The notes under the pieces were generated by a model. It saw only the letters and a list, made by a program, of their open reading frames with translations. It was not told where the DNA came from and did no database searches. From the NCBI GenBank assembly GCA_963820375.1, contig CAWFZX010000029.1, positions 124,001-188,000 of the forward strand: a stretch of 64,000 bases of DNA, given 5' to 3'. Source of the stretch: AWTP1-13 sp963820375. Lineage in GTDB: Bacteria; Pseudomonadota; Alphaproteobacteria; Rhizobiales; Hyphomicrobiaceae. The position numbers and the translations under genes were made by a program. Below are positions 25,944-34,096 of the stretch, piece after piece; position 1 is the stretch's first letter; every line of letters begins with the position of its first letter.

Positions 25944-26477
25944 ATGCGCAAGCTGCTTTTACAAAGCCTACTGCGGTTGCCGCTGACCGAGTCGGCGCCA
26001 ACAGCCGACGATGTACACCTCGCCGAGTTGGCGCAAAGCTTGGGCACGGCCGCGCGCCGGCGTCTCGGACGCTCTCTTTCTATCCGCGAAGTGGACGCCG
26101 GCTCGTGCAACGGTTGCGAGCTTGAGATCCATGCGCTCAACAACGCCTTTTACGACCTCGAGCGCTTCGGACTGCGTTTCGTTGCCTCGCCGCGCCATGC
26201 CGATGTGTTGCTGGTGACGGGACCGGTCACGAAGAACATGCGCGAGGCGCTGGAGCGCACCTATGCCGCCACGCCGAACCCAAAATGGGTTGTCGCGGCC
26301 GGGGATTGCGCCGTCGGCTGCGGCGTCTTTAACGGCAGTTATGCCTGCGTGGGCGCCGTTGCTTCGGTCCTTCCGGTCGATCTCAAAATTACTGGTTGTC
26401 CGCCCAACCCGACCGCGTTGCTCAGAGGCTTGCTGGCCCTCATCGAGGGCGGCGACGGTCGTAGAGAACTCGTCTAG
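25944..26477 (+). CDS. hyfI: Hydrogenase-4 small subunit-like Fe-S protein (NuoB-related)
   Basis: This 177-residue protein is homologous to HyfI/HycG and NuoB. Four cysteines for one [4Fe-4S] cluster are all present (SCNGCELE, Cys55 and Cys58; GDCAVGC, Cys122; GCPPNP, Cys152). The proximal cluster next to the large subunit is thus intact although the large subunit has lost its metal site. The start is the ATG at 25944, eight bases after the hyfG stop. It is the last gene of the operon. No ferredoxin (hyfA, hyfH) or hydrogenase maturation gene occurs in the window, so the electron donor is unknown. Confidence 0.9.
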   Translation: MRKLLLQSLLRLPLTESAPTADDVHLAELAQSLGTAARRRLGRSLSIREVDAGSCNGCELEIHALNNAFYDLERFGLRFVASPRHADVLLVTGPVTKNMREALERTYAATPNPKWVVAAGDCAVGCGVFNGSYACVGAVASVLPVDLKITGCPPNPTALLRGLLALIEGGDGRRELV

Positions 26478-26690
26478 GTTATCCGCGGGTCTGTGGCCGG
26501 GCCCTGCCGGACGCGATTTTTTCGCCACCATCCAAGCCATGGCGCAGCCGAGCCAGGGCGCTTGGCCCGCTCGAAGTCGCCCTATGCGGCAGCTGACCGC
26601 GCCAGCAGCGCGAGGAGCTGCCCGGCTCTTGGGCAACCTGATCGAGCACCGATTTTTGCGCACAGGCCCCAAGCCAGCTGGCTTTTCCCA
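26478..26690. other. Gene-free gap after the hyf-like operon
   Basis: About 213 bases without a supported gene. They lie between the hyfI stop and the hairpin that ends the convergent small gene. I see no separate terminator for the operon. Confidence 0.35.
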
Positions 26691-26727
26691 ACAGCAAAGG
26701 GGGCCGGCGAAGCGCTCGCCGGCCCCC
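26691..26727 (-). terminator. Strong intrinsic terminator of the small membrane protein gene
   Basis: A perfect 12-bp stem is formed by 26699-26710 (GGGGGCCGGCGA) and 26716-26727 with a five-base loop. On the minus strand it is followed by TTTGCTGTT. It lies 47 bases after the stop of the 56-residue gene. It may also stop leftover transcription from the hyf-like operon coming the other way. Confidence 0.75.
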
Positions 26728-26774
26728 AGGTAGGCTTCCCTCAATCTCAATCGGCGTTGTTGGCCAGGCGAGCC

Positions 26775-26945
26775 TCAGCTGAGGCGCTTGCCGTTGCGAC
26801 CGCGACGGCGCGAAGCCGGGCGCCGCACCTTGGAACGTGCGCGACCAGGGTTCCGCTCCATGACGAGGAAACTCACCAGGATGCCGGCGCCCAACAGGCT
26901 GAAGGTCGCCATGACGAGCAGAACAAGGAAGCTGAAAGGATCCAT
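26775..26945 (-). CDS. Small single-pass membrane protein, unknown function
   Basis: This encodes 56 residues: MDPF, then one membrane helix (about residues 5-28, SFLVLLVMATFSLLGAGILVSFLVM), then a strongly basic tail rich in Arg and Lys. I do not recognise the family. Support for a real gene comes from AGGA eight bases before the ATG at 26945, the abrupt hydrophobic-basic layout and a perfect terminator just downstream. The frame is open further upstream, but that part has no protein-like character. The N-terminus is likely periplasmic and the basic tail cytosolic (positive-inside). It sits between the hyf-like operon and the LonB unit, and may relate to neither. Confidence 0.6.
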   Translation of the reverse strand: MDPFSFLVLLVMATFSLLGAGILVSFLVMERNPGRARSKVRRPASRRRGRNGKRLS

Positions 26946-27399
26946 CTCGTAATTCCTGATTGCCGCACGGGCATCAGGTAGGGGCTGGCCGGCCAGCGGG
27001 GGATCACCAGAAAGGGTGAGATCGAGGCTCTGCCGCGGCCCGAGCAGGGGTTCATCACCGCGGGACAAGCGCGCCCGCCATTGTCGCTTCACAGCAAAAC
27101 GCTCTTGGTCCCGGCGCTGCAACGCCACTTGCCGGCCTGGCGCGCTCGCACCGTGTCGGTTGCGCGGGTTGCCGCCTGAGTGCGAGGCGTTTGAGCCCGC
27201 TGCGCGACAAGGCAGGCCCGCCCCGTCCAGCTGTTTGCTTGAACGCGGTGGCGGTCAGCCCATTAGCGCGGCCGGTTCTCAAGACACCACTTTGCGGTCT
27301 GCGGTCACTGGCGCAACTGCAAGCCTGAAAGCGCCACGTTTCATGTCGGGCTTGGCCCTATGCGGGTCGCTCGGGCGTCGGCGCGCGCTCGCCGATGAC
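26946..27399. other. Gene-free region upstream of the small membrane protein
   Basis: These 454 bases separate the small membrane protein from the Usp-like gene, both on the minus strand. Open frames are present but without domains or ribosome sites. I saw no clear promoter or hairpin. Confidence 0.4.
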
Positions 27400-28263
27400 C
27401 TAGCGAACGAGCAATAGCGGACACTCGAGTGCCGCCAACAGCGGTCGTAGATCGCCTTCGTCGGGCACCAAAAGGCCTCCATATTGACCAATGACGAAGC
27501 CACCGCGCAGCCGGCGCAAAGTTTCGGCCATGACGGCCGCCTCACCGCGGTCAATCTCAGCCAAGGCGATGCGCACGTCCTCGCGACCGCCCACGACGAG
27601 GCGTGCTTCGCCCTCCATTTGTGCCAGCTGGTCCTCTCGGGTCGCCACCAGTAGCAGGACAATCGAGCCGCTGTCCAAGGCCGCCACGCGCTCGGCGGTC
27701 GTCAGCATACCGGGCAGTCGCTCGGTGTCTTCAACCGCGACAATAGCCGGACCGCTGCAGCGCTGCGCCTTCGGCCCGACCACGCCGAGCCCTGTGGTGC
27801 CATCAATCTCAAGCATAAGCTGCTTCAGGAAGCCGCCGTCGCCGGGCGATATTGGCTCCGCGAGAACGACCACGTTCCACGGACCAGTCTCTGCGCAGGC
27901 AACCGAGATGGCGCGCAAGGGCTCATCCCGGACCACGCGCGAGCGCAACGGCACATCGGCCTGACGCGCCAGCCTTTCGACCTGCCGCCGCGCGTCGTTG
28001 GCGGCCAGGCGTAGCCCAAACGCCATTTCCTCACGGGAAACCGTTCGCAGCCAACGACCGGTGAGGGAGACCTCGCGCACGAAGCTGAAGGAAGTGCAGT
28101 CGAGCAGCTGTTCATTCTCGACGAACAGGCTTTCGATCTCCGATTGAAAGGCTCGCGCGATTCTGATCGCAGCACTCAATGCCACCGTACTCGGTGTACG
28201 GGAACCGAGCTGCAGCACTACTCGGCCGCTATCCTCACCGCTGGAAGCCACGTGCGCGATCAT
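27400..28263 (-). CDS. Usp-like protein coupled to a LonB-type protease
   Basis: This 287-residue protein consists of alternating strands and helices. It opens GRVVLQLGSRTPSTVALSAAIRIARAFQSEIESLFVE, the usual first strand-loop-helix of a universal stress protein fold, and LIGQYGG-like and CPLLLVR segments end the second half. The ATP-binding glycine signature is not clear, so it may not bind nucleotide. The start codon overlaps the stop of the LonB-like gene in an ATGA, so the two are made together. This suggests an adaptor, substrate or regulator of that protease, which is an inference from context. I know no functional assignment for it. Confidence 0.65.
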   Translation of the reverse strand: MIAHVASSGEDSGRVVLQLGSRTPSTVALSAAIRIARAFQSEIESLFVENEQLLDCTSFSFVREVSLTGRWLRTVSREEMAFGLRLAANDARRQVERLARQADVPLRSRVVRDEPLRAISVACAETGPWNVVVLAEPISPGDGGFLKQLMLEIDGTTGLGVVGPKAQRCSGPAIVAVEDTERLPGMLTTAERVAALDSGSIVLLLVATREDQLAQMEGEARLVVGGREDVRIALAEIDRGEAAVMAETLRRLRGGFVIGQYGGLLVPDEGDLRPLLAALECPLLLVR

Positions 28264-30764
28264 AGGGGCGCCTTTCCGTCCTCCGCCGATCCTGCGCCAC
28301 CTTTCGAAAAGCTGCGACCGCGTTCGGCGAACGACCTGAGCTTGTCTTCGACGAGGCGATTTAGCGTTCCGGCGGGGAAGCGGCCGTCGGTGCCGCGCTC
28401 GCCCGATTTGACACCGGTGAGAATCTCGATGCCTTCATCAATGCTGGCCACCGGATAGACCGCGAACTGCCCGTGTCGCACCGCCTCCACCACATCTTCG
28501 CGCAGCATGAGATGCTGCACGTTGGAGCGCGGGATCAGGACACCGTGTGTGTCGTTGAGTCCGCGGGCATGGCAGACATCAAAAAAGCCCTCGATCTTTT
28601 CGTTCACGCCACCAATCGCCTGCACCTCTCCCCATTGGTTGACCGAACCAGTGACCGCAAGGGACTGCCGGATCGGCACTTCTGACAGCGCCGACAACAG
28701 CGCATAAAGCTCGGCGGAGGAAGCACTGTCGCCATCGACCCCGGCATAGGATTGCTCGAACACCAAAGTCGCGGCCAAAGCCAGCGGCATGTCGAGCGCA
28801 TAGCGGCCCGCAAGGAAGCCCCAAAGGATCATGACGCCCTTGGTGTGCAGGGGACCGCCCAGTTTGGCCTCGCGCTCGATGTCGGTGACCCGGCCCGAGC
28901 CGAGGCGGGTGCGCGCGGTGATGCGGCTCGGCCGACCAAACGCAAAGGAGCCGAGCTGCAGGACGGACAGGCCGTTGACCTGGCCGACTTGCGAGCCATC
29001 GGTGTCCACCAGCACGATGCCGCGATTGATGACCTCCTGGGCCCGATCACGCAATCGATCGGCACGCTGGATTTGCTCGGCGATGGCACGCGCCATATCC
29101 TGTTTGCTCGTTACCTTACGCTTGGCCTGATCCGACCAGTAGTCTGCCTCCCGCACGATGTCGGCAATGCGCCCGATCTCGATCGAGAGCTTCTCGCGGT
29201 GGTCGGCAAGCCGCGCACCTTCGTCCATCAAGCGCGCAACGCCTGCGGCATCGACCGGCTTCAGGCCGTGCTGCTTGACGATCGAGGCGATTAGTCGGGC
29301 GTAGGCTTGGTCGTTCTCGCTCGAACGCGTGATGGCGTCATCGAAATCGGCCTGCACCTTGAACAGCCTGGAGAAATCGGGATCATGCGCGGCCAACAGA
29401 TAGTAGAGCTCGCGATCGCCGAACAGCACCACCCTGACATCGAGTGGAATGGGCTCGGGACTGAGCGACTGGGTGGATATGAGGCCCGATGCCTCCATCG
29501 GCTGCTCGATGCGCGCCTCGCGCGCCTTGATAGCGCGCTTCAAAGCTTCCCAGGCAAAAGGCGATAGCAGAAGCTTGCGGGCGTCCAACAGCAAATAGCC
29601 GCCGTTGGCCCGATGCAGAGCGCCCGGCTTGATCAGCAGGAAGTCCGTGATCAGTGTCCCCATCTGAGCGATGTGCTCGACGCGGCCGATCAGGTTGCCG
29701 TAGGTCGGGTTGAGCTCCTCGATGACGGGGGCCCCGCTCTCGATGCCGTTGTCGCTCGAGACCATGACGTTGACCTGATAGCGCCGGAAGCGCGCATCGC
29801 GCGCCACGTCCACCGGCTGCTTCACGATCGCATTGTCCTCCTCCGCCGAGGTTAGGAAAAGCCCGACGTTGCGAATCAAGTCTCGTCCTGCCGCCTCCAG
29901 AAAGTCGATGGCTTCGTTGACATCGCCGAAGGCGGCCGCCAGATCATCGAGGGCCTCTCGCACCGCGTGCTTGGCTACCTCCTCGTTGAGTTCACTCAAT
30001 TGCGCTCTGCGCGTCTTGTCAGCCTTGGGCATCCGCTCCAGGATGGCTTGCAACTCCTTCTGCAGGCCTTCGATCTTGACTTCGATATCTTTGCGCATGC
30101 CCTCCGGCAGCGCGCCGAACACTTCCGGCTTGACGACCTTGCCTTCATGCATCGGCGCCATCGTGAAACCGGTCGGTGTGCGCAACAGCGCTATGTTCTG
30201 TGCCTGCGCCTTCGCGCTGAGGGCTTCGAACGCCTCTTCATGTCCCGACCTGAACTGTTCGTCGATGGCACGCCGGCGGACTTGATAGTCCTCGCCTTCA
30301 AACAAAGCCGGTAGCACGACGCGCAGCTCATCGAGGGCCGCCAGCATGCCCTTGGCAAACGCGCGCACGCGCCCGGGCGGCAGTTGCAACGCCTTGGGAC
30401 TGTTAGGGTTGTCGAAGTTATAGACATAGGCCCAATCGGGCGGTGTTGGGGACTTGGCGGCCTTCGGCCCCAGATGCGATCTGACGGCGGTGGTCTTGCC
30501 CGATGCGGGCGGGCCGAGCACGAAAATATTGAAGTCGTGACTTTTGATGCTGGTGCCGAACTGGATGGCCTTGAGGGCGCGCTCTTGGCCGATCAGGCCG
30601 CTGATTGGGTTCAACTCAGCGGTCGTCTTGAAGCCGAGCTTGCCGGGATCGACCACCCGTCGCAACTCCGGAGCTTGCAACGGCTGCGGCCGCGCAGCGG
30701 CGGTCGTCACCTCTCCACTGCTCTTGGCTCCCGGAGTGTCCTGCTGCGGACGCTTGAAAAACAT
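28260..30764 (-). CDS. LonB-like AAA+ protease (Lon-family proteolytic domain)
   Basis: This 834-residue protein of the Lon-related AAA family is close to the E. coli YcbZ/LonH type. Walker A is GPPASGKT (84-91), embedded in an early ATPase region interrupted by a long coiled insertion. VHIDT-type sensor regions follow. The C-terminal protease domain has GDSASSAE (Ser680) and GGVNEKIEG (Lys723) as the Ser-Lys dyad. There is no LonA N-terminal domain. The ATG at 30764 is chosen, with GGTGGG five bases upstream; the frame is open for 69 more codons without protein character. It is probably a cytosolic ATP-dependent protease and is co-translated with the Usp-like gene downstream. It is divergent from mmcB. 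Confidence 0.88.
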   Translation of the reverse strand: MFFKRPQQDTPGAKSSGEVTTAAARPQPLQAPELRRVVDPGKLGFKTTAELNPISGLIGQERALKAIQFGTSIKSHDFNIFVLGPPASGKTTAVRSHLGPKAAKSPTPPDWAYVYNFDNPNSPKALQLPPGRVRAFAKGMLAALDELRVVLPALFEGEDYQVRRRAIDEQFRSGHEEAFEALSAKAQAQNIALLRTPTGFTMAPMHEGKVVKPEVFGALPEGMRKDIEVKIEGLQKELQAILERMPKADKTRRAQLSELNEEVAKHAVREALDDLAAAFGDVNEAIDFLEAAGRDLIRNVGLFLTSAEEDNAIVKQPVDVARDARFRRYQVNVMVSSDNGIESGAPVIEELNPTYGNLIGRVEHIAQMGTLITDFLLIKPGALHRANGGYLLLDARKLLLSPFAWEALKRAIKAREARIEQPMEASGLISTQSLSPEPIPLDVRVVLFGDRELYYLLAAHDPDFSRLFKVQADFDDAITRSSENDQAYARLIASIVKQHGLKPVDAAGVARLMDEGARLADHREKLSIEIGRIADIVREADYWSDQAKRKVTSKQDMARAIAEQIQRADRLRDRAQEVINRGIVLVDTDGSQVGQVNGLSVLQLGSFAFGRPSRITARTRLGSGRVTDIEREAKLGGPLHTKGVMILWGFLAGRYALDMPLALAATLVFEQSYAGVDGDSASSAELYALLSALSEVPIRQSLAVTGSVNQWGEVQAIGGVNEKIEGFFDVCHARGLNDTHGVLIPRSNVQHLMLREDVVEAVRHGQFAVYPVASIDEGIEILTGVKSGERGTDGRFPAGTLNRLVEDKLRSFAERGRSFSKGGAGSAEDGKAPL

Positions 30765-30903
30765 GTTAACCCACCGCTCGACGGCGCCGGGCGGCACCAT
30801 AGGCGCCAGTGGGCCGCAAGAAAAGATCGCTGGTGCGGCACGGCAACAAATGCCTGCAGAGTTTCGGGCACCGCTGCAACCTAGCAAATGAGGTCCCGAA
30901 GTC

Positions 30904-31395
30904 ATGAAAACCCTTCCGGCCCATTGGGATGCCCCAACCGACGGGCGACAGTCGCCGTTGGCGCGCGACATCTGCCGCGGTGTCGGGCGCCTTTTGCAGG
31001 CTTACGCTTATGCTCCGCTGAGCGAAGTCGTCCTGGGCAATGGGCGTCGCGCCGACGTCATGGCCGTATCGGCAGCCGCTGAAATCTGGATCGTCGAAAT
31101 CAAGTCTGGCCTTGAAGATTTCCGCCTCGACCAAAAGTGGCCACAGTACCGCGAATTCTGCGACCGGTTCTTCTTTGCCGTCGGCCCGGCTTTTCCACGC
31201 GACGTGTTGCCTCCAGACACCGGTCTGATTGTGGCGGATCGCTACGGCGGCGACATCCTGCGCCCTGCGCCCGAGCACAAGCTCCCTGCCACCAGAAGGC
31301 GGACCTTGATCCTCACGCTGGCGCGAACGGCAGCGATGCGGTTGCAGGCCGCCTTGGATCCAGACGGCAGCCTGGAAACGTTACCGCGAGCATGA
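30904..31395 (+). CDS. mmcB: MmcB-family DNA repair protein
   Basis: This 163-residue protein corresponds to MmcB of Caulobacter, an alphaproteobacterial DNA-damage-related nuclease-like family. PD-(D/E)XK-type catalytic residues are visible in RRADVMAV (Asp51) and IWIVEIKSG (Glu65, Lys67), followed by DFRLDQKWPQYREFCDRFFFAV. In Caulobacter the gene is reported as part of the LexA regulon. I did not find a GTTC-N7-GTTC SOS box in the short upstream region here. It is divergent from the LonB-like gene with 139 bases between them. Confidence 0.85.
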   Translation: MKTLPAHWDAPTDGRQSPLARDICRGVGRLLQAYAYAPLSEVVLGNGRRADVMAVSAAAEIWIVEIKSGLEDFRLDQKWPQYREFCDRFFFAVGPAFPRDVLPPDTGLIVADRYGGDILRPAPEHKLPATRRRTLILTLARTAAMRLQAALDPDGSLETLPRA

Positions 31396-31491
31396 GGGTG
31401 CGGCCCCGGTCGGCAGGCAGGCCGGAGGTTGCGCAGCCAGGGCAGTATCCCCGCCGGCGCCAACAGCATTTTCGCAGGCGCCCGCCAGTTG

Positions 31492-32349
31492 CTAGGCGAG
31501 CGTTGCCAGTCCGTTATTGAGCACGATCACATCGCGTTCGACGACGCGAGCGCGGAACGAGACGCGCGAGCCATCAGGCCACATTTCGGTGCGAATCGTC
31601 TCGCCCGGAAAAACCGGCGAGGAGAACCGCACCTGCAAGCCCCGAAGGCGGGATGGGTCGTCGTCGCAGCAGACTTTGACAATGGCGCGCCCGGCGACCC
31701 CATAGGTGCACAGACCGTGCAGGATCGGTAGCTTGAAACCGCCCTTGGCCGCAGCGAGCGGATCGGCGTGGAGCGGGTTGCGGTCGCCGGAGAGACGATA
31801 GATCAGGGCAGCATTGGCGGCAACCTTGATATCGCAGCTGCAGGCCGGCGGGCTGTCCGGGAGGGCGTGCGGTGCGGGTTGCGGCCCCGGCTTGCCACCG
31901 AAGCCGCCGTCACCGCGCAGCATAGCTGCCGATGTCATGGTCGCAATCGGTTCGCCCCGCGCCTTGTCGAGGATCTGGCGCTCGACAAAGAGAACGGCGC
32001 CCTTCTCCTTGCCCTTATCCAACAGACCCTTAACGCGACTGCGGCCGACCACGGTCGCGGCTGGCGGAATCGGCCGATGCACGGTGAGATACTGCTCGCC
32101 ATGCAGCACCTTGCTGTAGTCGGCGGTCGATTTCTCGCTCTCCAGCCAGTTGCCCGGATACGCGAGCACCACCGCCATGGTCGGTAGCGCCACCAGCCCG
32201 CGCTCGTAGACGTACTTGAGATCGCCCGGCTCGCCGGGATCGGATCCGCAGCCGAGCCCGAGCGCATACAGCATCGTGTCCTTTTCGCTGTAGGTGTGCT
32301 CGATGTCGGGGAACTGCCAATTCAGGATCTTTTGCGGGTCGAGAGGCAT
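31492..32349 (-). CDS. MaoC-family (R)-enoyl-CoA hydratase (double hotdog)
   Basis: This encodes 285 residues with an N-terminal inactive-type hotdog (LALPTMAVVLAYPGNW region) and a C-terminal hotdog. The hydratase-2 motif is YRLSGDRNPLHADP, which holds the catalytic Asp and His. This layout matches eukaryotic-type hydratase 2 and bacterial MaoC-like enzymes that hydrate enoyl-CoA or mesaconyl-type CoA. It lies 17 bases downstream of a CaiB/BaiF CoA-transferase gene and is almost certainly in one operon. The pair suggests activation of a branched or dicarboxylic acid as a CoA ester followed by hydration. The actual substrate is not determinable here. Confidence 0.85.
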   Translation of the reverse strand: MPLDPQKILNWQFPDIEHTYSEKDTMLYALGLGCGSDPGEPGDLKYVYERGLVALPTMAVVLAYPGNWLESEKSTADYSKVLHGEQYLTVHRPIPPAATVVGRSRVKGLLDKGKEKGAVLFVERQILDKARGEPIATMTSAAMLRGDGGFGGKPGPQPAPHALPDSPPACSCDIKVAANAALIYRLSGDRNPLHADPLAAAKGGFKLPILHGLCTYGVAGRAIVKVCCDDDPSRLRGLQVRFSSPVFPGETIRTEMWPDGSRVSFRARVVERDVIVLNNGLATLA

Positions 32350-32366
32350 GGTGTCGCTTTTCCTGC

Positions 32367-33554
32367 TCAGATGACCTTGTCGCGCGCGAGTTTCTCGACG
32401 TCGGCGGCAGCGTAGCCCAGCAATCCCGTCAACACCTCGTGCGTATGCTGGCCCAGCGTTGGCGGTGCTTCGTAGCCATCGAGCGGCGTCGCGCTCAAAT
32501 GCATGGCATTCTTGACGGCTTTGACGCTGCCAGCGGTGGGGTGCGGCATCTCAGCCAGCATGCCGCGCGCCTTCAAGAGCTCACCATCACAGACCTCACC
32601 AACGCTGCGGATGGCGCCGCTCGGCACGCCGGCTTTGTCCATGCGTGCCAGCCAATCATCGCGGCTGCGTTCCTTGACGAGGGCTTTGATCAGCGGCACC
32701 AGCGTGTCACGGTTGCGCACCCGGTCGGAGGCCTTGGCAAAGCGCGGATCCTCGGCCAGGTCCCGCCGCCCCGCTCCCTTGCAGAAGCGTTGCCACAGAT
32801 CGTCGTTGGCCACGCCCAGGTTGATCCAGCCGTCGCTGGCCTGGAAGGTTTCGTAGGGCACGATGGTGGGATGCTCATTGCCGCGCCGGCGCGGTGACTG
32901 CCCGGTGGCGAAATAGATGCTGGCGTTGAAGGTCAAGAGAGCCGCCACGACTTCATACATCGAAATGCTGACGTGCTGACCTTTGCCCGTAGCCTTGGCC
33001 GCATAGAGCGCGGCCATGATGCCGTTGGCGGCGGTCAGTCCCGACACCAGATCGCCGATGGCCGTGCCGACCTTGTAGGGCGCACCATCGGCGGGCCCTG
33101 TCAGGTCCATCACACCGGCCTCACCCTGGACGATGACGTCGTAGCCGGGCCGGTCCCGTTGCGGCCCGGTGTCGCCAAATCCGGAGATCGAGCAGTAGAC
33201 CAGCGCTGGGCGCTCGGCGTGTACCGCGCTAAAACCGAAGCCGAGGCGATCCATGGCACCGGGTCGGAAATTCTCGACCAACACGTCGGAGACGCCGATC
33301 AGCCGCCGCAGCACCTCCTTGCCAGCCTCGCTTTTCATGTCGAGGGTGATGCTCTTCTTGTTGCGATTGACGGAAAGGAAGTAGGCCGCCTCCTCTCCCT
33401 GGTAGGGCGGCGCGAACGCGCGCGTATCATCGCCCTTGCCGGGCTGCTCGACTTTGATCACCTGGGCGCCGAGATCGCCAAGCTGCATGGTGCAATAGGG
33501 CCCGGAGAGGACGCGGGTGAGATCAACGACGCGGAGCCCTTCTAGCGGACGCAT
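32367..33554 (-). CDS. CaiB/BaiF family (type III) CoA-transferase
   Basis: This 395-residue protein begins MRPLEGLRVVDLTRVLSGPYCTMQLGDLGAQVIKVEQPGKGDDTR, a textbook family III CoA-transferase N-terminus. The catalytic aspartate lies in VGTAIGDLVSGL. VENFRPGAMDRLG and YCSISGFGDTGPQRDRPGYD are also typical. Such enzymes move CoA between carboxylates without a free acid intermediate. GAGG stands six bases before the ATG. It is the first gene of a two-gene operon with the MaoC hydratase. The donor and acceptor acids are unknown. Confidence 0.92.
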   Translation of the reverse strand: MRPLEGLRVVDLTRVLSGPYCTMQLGDLGAQVIKVEQPGKGDDTRAFAPPYQGEEAAYFLSVNRNKKSITLDMKSEAGKEVLRRLIGVSDVLVENFRPGAMDRLGFGFSAVHAERPALVYCSISGFGDTGPQRDRPGYDVIVQGEAGVMDLTGPADGAPYKVGTAIGDLVSGLTAANGIMAALYAAKATGKGQHVSISMYEVVAALLTFNASIYFATGQSPRRRGNEHPTIVPYETFQASDGWINLGVANDDLWQRFCKGAGRRDLAEDPRFAKASDRVRNRDTLVPLIKALVKERSRDDWLARMDKAGVPSGAIRSVGEVCDGELLKARGMLAEMPHPTAGSVKAVKNAMHLSATPLDGYEAPPTLGQHTHEVLTGLLGYAAADVEKLARDKVI

Positions 33555-33711
33555 CTGATACCTCGCACAGTGGATTGGAGCTTGGCTCTCATGGGCGGCT
33601 CATCGGCTTGGGTGGGGGCAACAAGGGCAACCGCTGGCGCAACGAAATCTTCCGCAGCTGCAAGGCTGGACCGATCGTTTTCTCACACCCCGTTGCCACG
33701 CCTGTGAAATT

Positions 33712-33942
33712 TCATTTCCGGTTGCCGGCCCGCAGGGCCCGGAAGCGCTCGAAAGAAATTTCGGCATTGGCGTAGGCTTCCTGCAACTCCACGCTCCAGT
33801 AGCGCAGGTCCGGGAGCATGATGGGTTCCCCGGTCACCGCACAGCGCACGAAGTCGCCGGGAGCCAAGACCTGGAATTCACCGTCTAGGTAGCGCAGCTT
33901 TGCCTCGCCCTTCAGTCCGAGCAGTTTTTCGAAACGATTCAT
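33712..33942 (-). CDS. DUF2093 domain protein
   Basis: This 76-residue protein matches the small alphaproteobacterial DUF2093 family: MNRFEKLLGLKGEAKLRYLDGEFQVL, then PGDFVRCAVTGEPIMLPDLRYWSVELQEAYANAE. Its function is unknown in the literature I recall. The ATG at 33942 is chosen because conservation starts there; the frame is open 14 codons further. It lies next to xseA on the same strand, with a 154-base gap in which a promoter may lie. Confidence 0.82.
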   Translation of the reverse strand: MNRFEKLLGLKGEAKLRYLDGEFQVLAPGDFVRCAVTGEPIMLPDLRYWSVELQEAYANAEISFERFRALRAGNRK

Positions 33943-34096
33943 TGCTGTGGAAATTTCCCAGATATTCCGGAGCATAAGCCTCATGCGAGCATACAGGTCG
34001 CGGCAGGAGTAGGCCAGCGTGATAGCATGGCTGCCGCAATTTCCACATGCGCTTGCAGGTGTTTATCCTGAGGTTGAAGGGACAAGGTCGACGCTG

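Noticed and set aside
19346..26477. A functional H2-evolving hydrogenase-4
   Set aside because: Gene order and subunits match Hyf, but the large subunit lacks three or four of the Ni-Fe cysteines and no maturation genes are present.
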